A stretch of DNA of 64,000 nucleotides from Clostridiales bacterium (GTDB taxonomy: Bacteria; Bacillota; Clostridia; Peptostreptococcales; Acidaminobacteraceae). The notes beneath the pieces were generated by a model that was not told where the DNA came from, made no database searches, and was given only the letters and a program-made list of their open reading frames with translations. The position numbers were made by a program, and so were the translations under genes. The stretch lies in NCBI GenBank assembly GCA_016342415.1, contig JAEIOD010000027.1:1-64000 (forward strand), in the 5' to 3' direction. Positions 59,420 to 64,000 of the stretch are shown here, one piece after another; the first letter of the stretch is position 1; each line of letters opens with the position of its first letter.

Positions 59420-61894
59420 TCACTTAATAATTTCTTTGTATATTTTTATATAGTCAAAAAATTCATCTCTTATTGATGATACTTTCTGGAAAATATCGGT
59501 TTCATCTAAACTGAGTTTTGAAGACGGTTTAGGTAGAACTTCAATATGATACGAGTGCGACTCAACTATTTTAATTAAACTCAAATGTTCTAATATTCGA
59601 AGTGATAATTCACATTTAATCACATCCATATGTAACATATGCGAAAAATCCTCAAGTTCGATGGTTAATTTACCTTCTTCAGATAATAAAGCTTTATAAA
59701 TATCAACTAAATCCAATCGATGTGGTATAGCTGTATATAAGGCTTCGGATTGCACTTTTTCATCTTGATATGGTCTGCTTAAATATTTGACTTTTGATTG
59801 GCTATAGCCTTCCAATAAGCCTGCCCAATTTTCATTGTAAAGCATATCATAAACAACCACTTCATCGTAGTTTTCAAAATCCAGATGTTTAAAGATTGGA
59901 TTCACTACAATATTTATATCTGATCGTTTATCAATATCATTAAAATGAATACCAATTTCTGATGAGTTTATTTCTAAATCATCTAATCTGAAATACAATT
60001 CAATGAAACTATAAAAAGACTGGACCAATATTAACTTCTTACCACCAACAGTCGTACAATAATCTAATCGATTGATATTTTCTTTATTAAAGTCCGTAAA
60101 AGCATATAATGGCCTCTCAGGACCATCTAACCCATTATAGAATAAAGCACGTGCCAATGTCTTTGTAAAACATTTACCAATTTCCGAAACTTTATAAAAG
60201 GCTGGTTCCAATCGTCTTATATCTTTAATCATAAATTGGATGGTTTCAATACCTCTAAATGAATTTTTATTTAAAGTCATCACCATATCCAATTGATCTT
60301 GACTTCTTAAATCAGCATATTGCTCTGCAATACCGAATCCTATCGCATCAAAAGTTCTCTTACCATCATGTAAAACGATCTTTAAATGAGACTTTTCTTT
60401 TCCAATGGGTCTAACGTTATCAATGGTTAAACCATTATAGACAAAGGACGGTTTCGGATTGCCCATACCATGTGGTTCTAATTTTTCTAAGTCATCCAAT
60501 GCTTCATGAGTAATTTCGTGGCTGTGTAGAATACCATCAATTTTCACTTTAGGTATAAGATCATCAGAAGTAATATGTTTATTGGCATAATCATTAATAT
60601 CAACTCTTAGTTGGTCCACATCTGCTTCGTTTAATGACAATCCAGCAGCCTGCTTATGACCTCCAAATCCAATAAACAAGTGTTTACATGAGTTCAGAGC
60701 ATCAAAAATACTGATATTTCCAACACTTCTAGCTGACCCTTTTGCTATACCATCTTCTACAGACAGAATAACCGATGGTCGATGATACTTTTCAGAGACC
60801 CTTGAAGCAACTATACCAATGACACCGGTATGCCACTTTACACCTTCTATAACAATAATTTTTTCTTTTTCCAAATCAACTTGTTCTTCTATTAACCTAT
60901 CAATCGAAGCAACAATTTCCTTTTCTATATCCTGACGTTCCGTATTTAAACCATCCAGTGCTTTTGCTATATGTTCTGCTTCCATAGGATCTTTAGATGT
61001 CAACAACTGAACACCTAGTTCAGGCTTCCCGATTCTGCCAGCCGCATTTATTTTAGGTCCTAAATTAAATCCAATATGACCTGTATTGATATCTGTATCC
61101 TTTAGATTTGAAACTTCAATTAATGCTTGCAAACCAATATTTTTAGAATCCCTGATAACATCCAAACCCAATTTAGCTATAATTCTGTTTTCATCTACTA
61201 TCGGTGCAATATCAGCTACTGTACCTAACATCACAATATCAATAAAAAGATCATAATGCTTATAAAAACGTTCTCTCAAAAGCGCTTGTACAATTTTCAT
61301 TGCAATACCAACACCAGCTAGCATGTCGAAAGGATACTCACAATCAGATTGTTTTGGGTTTAGTATTGCAAACGCATCTGGAAGATTTTCCTGACAATTA
61401 TGGTGGTCTGTGATAATGATATCTTTCTTCTGTTTATTCACGTAAGCGACTTCTTCAACTGAAGTTATACCACAGTCAACACTTATAATCAGATCTGCTC
61501 CTTTTGAGATGATTGTTTCCATCCCTTGAATGGATAAACCATACCCTTCTTCTAGCCTGTTTGGAATATAGTAATTCACTGGGATATTCAAGAACTCAAA
61601 GCAAGTGACTAAAACAGAAATGGATGTAATACCATCAACGTCATAATCACCATATATCCAAATGGATTCACCATTATCCATTGCATCTCTAATACGATCA
61701 ATTGCTTTGCTCATTCCTTTCATCAAAAAAGGATCATACAATTGTTCTATAGCAGGATTTAAAAATATCTCTAAATCTTCAGCGCTATCATAACCCCTGT
61801 TGATGAGTATTTGTTTCACAATCGGATGTATATCAACCGATAATTCTGTATTCTTATTTCTTTCAATTGTCCATTTTTTACTATGTAAACTCAT
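59420..61894 (-). CDS. recJ: Single-stranded-DNA-specific exonuclease RecJ
   Basis: RecJ of 824 residues from the chosen ATG. The DHH phosphoesterase domain has WIYGDYDVDGITSISVLV, SVDCGITSVEE and IITDHHNCQENLP; the DHHA1 part has FIGFGGHKQAAGLSLNEADV, and an OB-fold domain follows. About 250 extra C-terminal residues form the Firmicutes-type C-terminal domain. ATG at 61894 follows GAGAGAATA; the frame opens earlier (61972) but overlaps terminator and promoter signals. It degrades 5' single strands in recombination and repair. Confidence 0.94.
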   Translation of the reverse strand: MSLHSKKWTIERNKNTELSVDIHPIVKQILINRGYDSAEDLEIFLNPAIEQLYDPFLMKGMSKAIDRIRDAMDNGESIWIYGDYDVDGITSISVLVTCFEFLNIPVNYYIPNRLEEGYGLSIQGMETIISKGADLIISVDCGITSVEEVAYVNKQKKDIIITDHHNCQENLPDAFAILNPKQSDCEYPFDMLAGVGIAMKIVQALLRERFYKHYDLFIDIVMLGTVADIAPIVDENRIIAKLGLDVIRDSKNIGLQALIEVSNLKDTDINTGHIGFNLGPKINAAGRIGKPELGVQLLTSKDPMEAEHIAKALDGLNTERQDIEKEIVASIDRLIEEQVDLEKEKIIVIEGVKWHTGVIGIVASRVSEKYHRPSVILSVEDGIAKGSARSVGNISIFDALNSCKHLFIGFGGHKQAAGLSLNEADVDQLRVDINDYANKHITSDDLIPKVKIDGILHSHEITHEALDDLEKLEPHGMGNPKPSFVYNGLTIDNVRPIGKEKSHLKIVLHDGKRTFDAIGFGIAEQYADLRSQDQLDMVMTLNKNSFRGIETIQFMIKDIRRLEPAFYKVSEIGKCFTKTLARALFYNGLDGPERPLYAFTDFNKENINRLDYCTTVGGKKLILVQSFYSFIELYFRLDDLEINSSEIGIHFNDIDKRSDINIVVNPIFKHLDFENYDEVVVYDMLYNENWAGLLEGYSQSKVKYLSRPYQDEKVQSEALYTAIPHRLDLVDIYKALLSEEGKLTIELEDFSHMLHMDVIKCELSLRILEHLSLIKIVESHSYHIEVLPKPSSKLSLDETDIFQKVSSIRDEFFDYIKIYKEIIK

Positions 61895-61916
61895 ATTCTC
61901 TCTTCTTTCTATATTT

Positions 61917-61945
61917 ATGATAGCTTGATTTCTTTTATATGTAAA
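61917..61945 (-). promoter_or_regulatory. Promoter of recJ-apt
   Basis: Minus strand TTTACA (61945-61940), 17-bp spacer, TATCAT (61922-61917), just after a terminator-like hairpin and 23 bases before the recJ start codon. Confidence 0.6.
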
Positions 61946-61947
61946 GA

Positions 61948-61983
61948 AAGAAAAGCATTTGAGACATATCATCCCAATGCTTT
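61948..61983 (-). terminator. Second hairpin between secF and recJ
   Basis: Minus-strand AAAGCATT, 16-base loop, AATGCTTT followed by TCTTTCTTT. Probable back-up terminator of secDF. Confidence 0.5.
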
Positions 61984-62003
61984 AAGATTTCAATAATCTA
62001 GAT

Positions 62004-62032
62004 GAGAAAAGCTTAGAGATTACTCTCTAAGC
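62004..62032 (-). terminator. Terminator of secDF
   Basis: Minus-strand GCTTAGAGA-GTAA-TCTCTAAGC followed by TTTTCTC, six bases after the secF stop codon. Confidence 0.75.
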
Positions 62033-62038
62033 CATTGA

Positions 62039-62947
62039 TTATTCAGTAACGCCTTTATAATGCTGTTGTTTCTTACTTCTATACGTTTTCCAAAGTGCCC
62101 AAGTTGGACTTGCTATGAAGATAGAAGAATAAGTACCAGCAAGTACACCAGCTAATAATGGGAATGCTAATTCTTTGATAGAATCTACACCAAAGATATA
62201 AAGCGAACCAATAACTAGTAACGTTGTAACAGATGTGTTAATTGAACGTGTAATTGTTTGATTTAAACTTTTACTAGCAATATCAAAGTAAACTGGTCTC
62301 TTCTCAAACTTGACATTCTCTCTAATTCTATCAAATACTACAATCGTATCATTGATAGAATAACCAACTACCGTTAGAACAGCAGCAATAAAAGCTGAAT
62401 TCACAGGAATTTGGAAGATTGCATATACAGACACAAGAATTAATACGTCATGAGCAAGTGCCACTATTGCCGATAAACCAAATACGATTTCAAAACGGAA
62501 TGTGATATAAGCCAGCATACCAACAGCAGCAATAATAACGCCCAAAAATGCTCTTGTTTTAATTTCACTACCAACACTTGCACTGTATTGAGCTGTTTCT
62601 CTATGCTCAGCGTTTGGATATAATCCAGTGATAATGTTATCGATGTTAACTCTTTCTTGAGATGATAAAGAAGATGTTGTTCTAATAATCACTTCTTGAT
62701 CAGCTGTTTCGTTGATACCTGTTTTAATTATTGATGCGTTTAATTTCTGACCATCAATTTCAATATTTGAAATAGCATCGTCTATATCACCTGTATCAAA
62801 CGATTCTTTAAGGTTATATTGAATAGATGTACCACCTTGGAAATCAATTCCTTGGTTTAATCCATTGATTAAAAACATACCCATTCCAACTACGATAATA
62901 CATAGAGAAATGGCAAACCAAATTTTATAATGCTTTAATAAATTCAT
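62039..62947 (-). CDS. secF: Protein translocase subunit SecF
   Basis: SecF of 302 residues with six membrane helices. After the first helix comes the P4 region (GIDFQGGTSIQYNL). The membrane half contains VALAHDVLILVSVYAIF and AVLTVVGYSINDTIVVFDRI, the SecF signature. It works with SecD to pull translocated proteins using the ion gradient. RBS GGAGGCGACAAC; 11 bases after secD. Confidence 0.96.
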   Translation of the reverse strand: MNLLKHYKIWFAISLCIIVVGMGMFLINGLNQGIDFQGGTSIQYNLKESFDTGDIDDAISNIEIDGQKLNASIIKTGINETADQEVIIRTTSSLSSQERVNIDNIITGLYPNAEHRETAQYSASVGSEIKTRAFLGVIIAAVGMLAYITFRFEIVFGLSAIVALAHDVLILVSVYAIFQIPVNSAFIAAVLTVVGYSINDTIVVFDRIRENVKFEKRPVYFDIASKSLNQTITRSINTSVTTLLVIGSLYIFGVDSIKELAFPLLAGVLAGTYSSIFIASPTWALWKTYRSKKQQHYKGVTE

Positions 62948-62958
62948 GTTGTCGCCTC

Positions 62959-64000
62959 CTATGCACCAAAGTATTTTCTATTTTTAATTAAGCCTAAAGC
63001 ATCTACATTAACCAGTAGTGTACGTGTAAATACAACTGCAGTAAACATAGAAGCAACAATACCTATACCTAATGTTGTCGCAAAACCTTTAATTGGACCT
63101 TCACCAAAACTATAAAGTACAACTGCTGCAATTAAAGTTGTGATATTTGCATCCATGATTGTTCTCATAGCACGTTTGAATCCAGATTTAATAGAAGCTC
63201 TTACAGTTTTTCCGTTTCTAAGTTCTTCTTTTAATCTTTCAAAGATAACAACATTTGCATCAACGGCCATACCTACACCTAAAACAATACCTGCAACACC
63301 AGGAAGAGTTAGAGTAGCTTGTAGACCAATCATTGTAAACAATATAATTGTTGAATATAAAACAAGTGCAATTGATGCGATCATACCTGGCACTCTATAG
63401 TATGCAATCATAAAGATTACAACCAACAAGAAACCAATCTTAGCTGCATTGATACTTGATTGCAAAGCATCTTGACCCAATGTTGGACCAATTAATGACG
63501 ATTGTACTTCTTTAAGTTCAAGAGGTAAAGCACCTGATTTGATTTGAAGTGATAAATTAATAGCATCTTCTTGCGTCATGTTAGAAATATAACAATCACC
63601 AGAACTGATTACTTGATCAGCTGATGGAGCTGAAATAACAATACCATCTACGGCAATCGCAATCTGACCTTCTCCAGACTCTCTTTTTACAAATTCAAGA
63701 GTTGTTTCTTCAAATGCTTTGGCACCATCTTTGTCCAGTTCTAAATCTACAACATATCCAACATAGCTAGTCGTTTGTGAAAATCTGCTTCCAGAATCCT
63801 TGATACTTCCACCGTCCATGATTTCAACACCTTCAAATGAATCAATCGTTACAAGACCTGCTTTAACATCCGCGCCACTAACAGTTTCACCTTCTAAAAC
63901 CTTATGGAATGTCAGTTTAGCAGTTGTTCCAATAAACTCAGCTGCTTCATTTACATCCGATACACCTGGCATTTCTACACGGATACGTTTTTTATCATAG
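62959..64000 (-). CDS. secD: Protein translocase subunit SecD (partial, N-terminus outside the window)
   Basis: The 3' part of secD, about 347 codons; the reading frame is open to the window edge (RIRVEMPGVSDVNEAAEFIG). The P1 base and head (TVSGADVKAGLVTIDSFEGV; GAKAFEETTLEFVKRESGEG) are followed by the membrane half with GIVLGVGMAVDANVVIFERL, the SecD signature with the conserved Asp of the proton path. An ATG at 63972 is internal, not the start. It is cotranscribed with secF. Confidence 0.95.
   Translation of the reverse strand, partial: YDKKRIRVEMPGVSDVNEAAEFIGTTAKLTFHKVLEGETVSGADVKAGLVTIDSFEGVEIMDGGSIKDSGSRFSQTTSYVGYVVDLELDKDGAKAFEETTLEFVKRESGEGQIAIAVDGIVISAPSADQVISSGDCYISNMTQEDAINLSLQIKSGALPLELKEVQSSLIGPTLGQDALQSSINAAKIGFLLVVIFMIAYYRVPGMIASIALVLYSTIILFTMIGLQATLTLPGVAGIVLGVGMAVDANVVIFERLKEELRNGKTVRASIKSGFKRAMRTIMDANITTLIAAVVLYSFGEGPIKGFATTLGIGIVASMFTAVVFTRTLLVNVDALGLIKNRKYFGA

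Overview
The window reads as chromosome of a low-GC, Gram-positive anaerobe of the Clostridia type. The signs are AT-rich codon use, AGGAGG ribosome binding sites, intrinsic terminators with U-tracts, a T-box leader, cobalamin and c-di-GMP riboswitches, the anaerobic (cbi) corrin pathway, an S-layer homology domain, bacteriohemerythrin and a probable selenoprotein. I cannot name the species. I saw no rRNA, tRNA, CRISPR array, prophage or intact insertion sequence.

Layout. 0.1-5.6 kb: an RseC-like membrane protein, a GNAT acetyltransferase, an unknown helical protein, a chemoreceptor and a DbpA-type RNA helicase. 5.75-22.4 kb: one 16-kb minus-strand operon of 19 abutting genes. It carries cobalt chelation through cobyrinic acid (cbiK,L,H,F,G,D,J,E,T,C), two BtuCD-type importers, two substrate-binding proteins (one with S-layer homology repeats) and an ABC-2 exporter. 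It is preceded by two cobalamin riboswitches in series, each with its own terminator and a likely promoter. 22.4-25.9 kb: a split ThrE exporter, a TraB/GumN lipoprotein and a DUF1624 membrane protein.

25.9-42.9 kb is mainly an alpha-glucan region. It holds a lipoprotein alpha-amylase and an esterase under a LacI operator, the matching LacI gene, and a five-gene operon (LacI, GH31 glucosidase, 4-alpha-glucanotransferase, glycogen phosphorylase, membrane-anchored pullulanase). Between these lie a small inverted-repeat-bounded gene cassette, a PadR/hydrolase pair and an amidohydrolase. 43-51.5 kb: a D-cysteine desulfhydrase-like enzyme, htpG with a CIRCE-like site, a GntR-ABC (Ytr-like) operon with its operator, a glutaredoxin-like gene with in-frame UGA and a SECIS-like hairpin, a DUF4349 lipoprotein, bacteriohemerythrin, a secreted coiled-coil protein and free-methionine-sulfoxide reductase. 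51.5-51.9 kb: a c-di-GMP-I riboswitch with no gene downstream on its strand. 51.9-64 kb is conserved housekeeping: T-box-aspS, hemZ, an MBL hydrolase, dtd, relA, apt, recJ, secF and the 3' part of secD.

The strongest items for follow-up are the probable selenoprotein, the orphan c-di-GMP riboswitch transcript, the serial cobalamin riboswitches, and the surface-oriented end of the cobalamin operon (lipoprotein CbiK, SLH-anchored binding protein, second BtuCD and an exporter).
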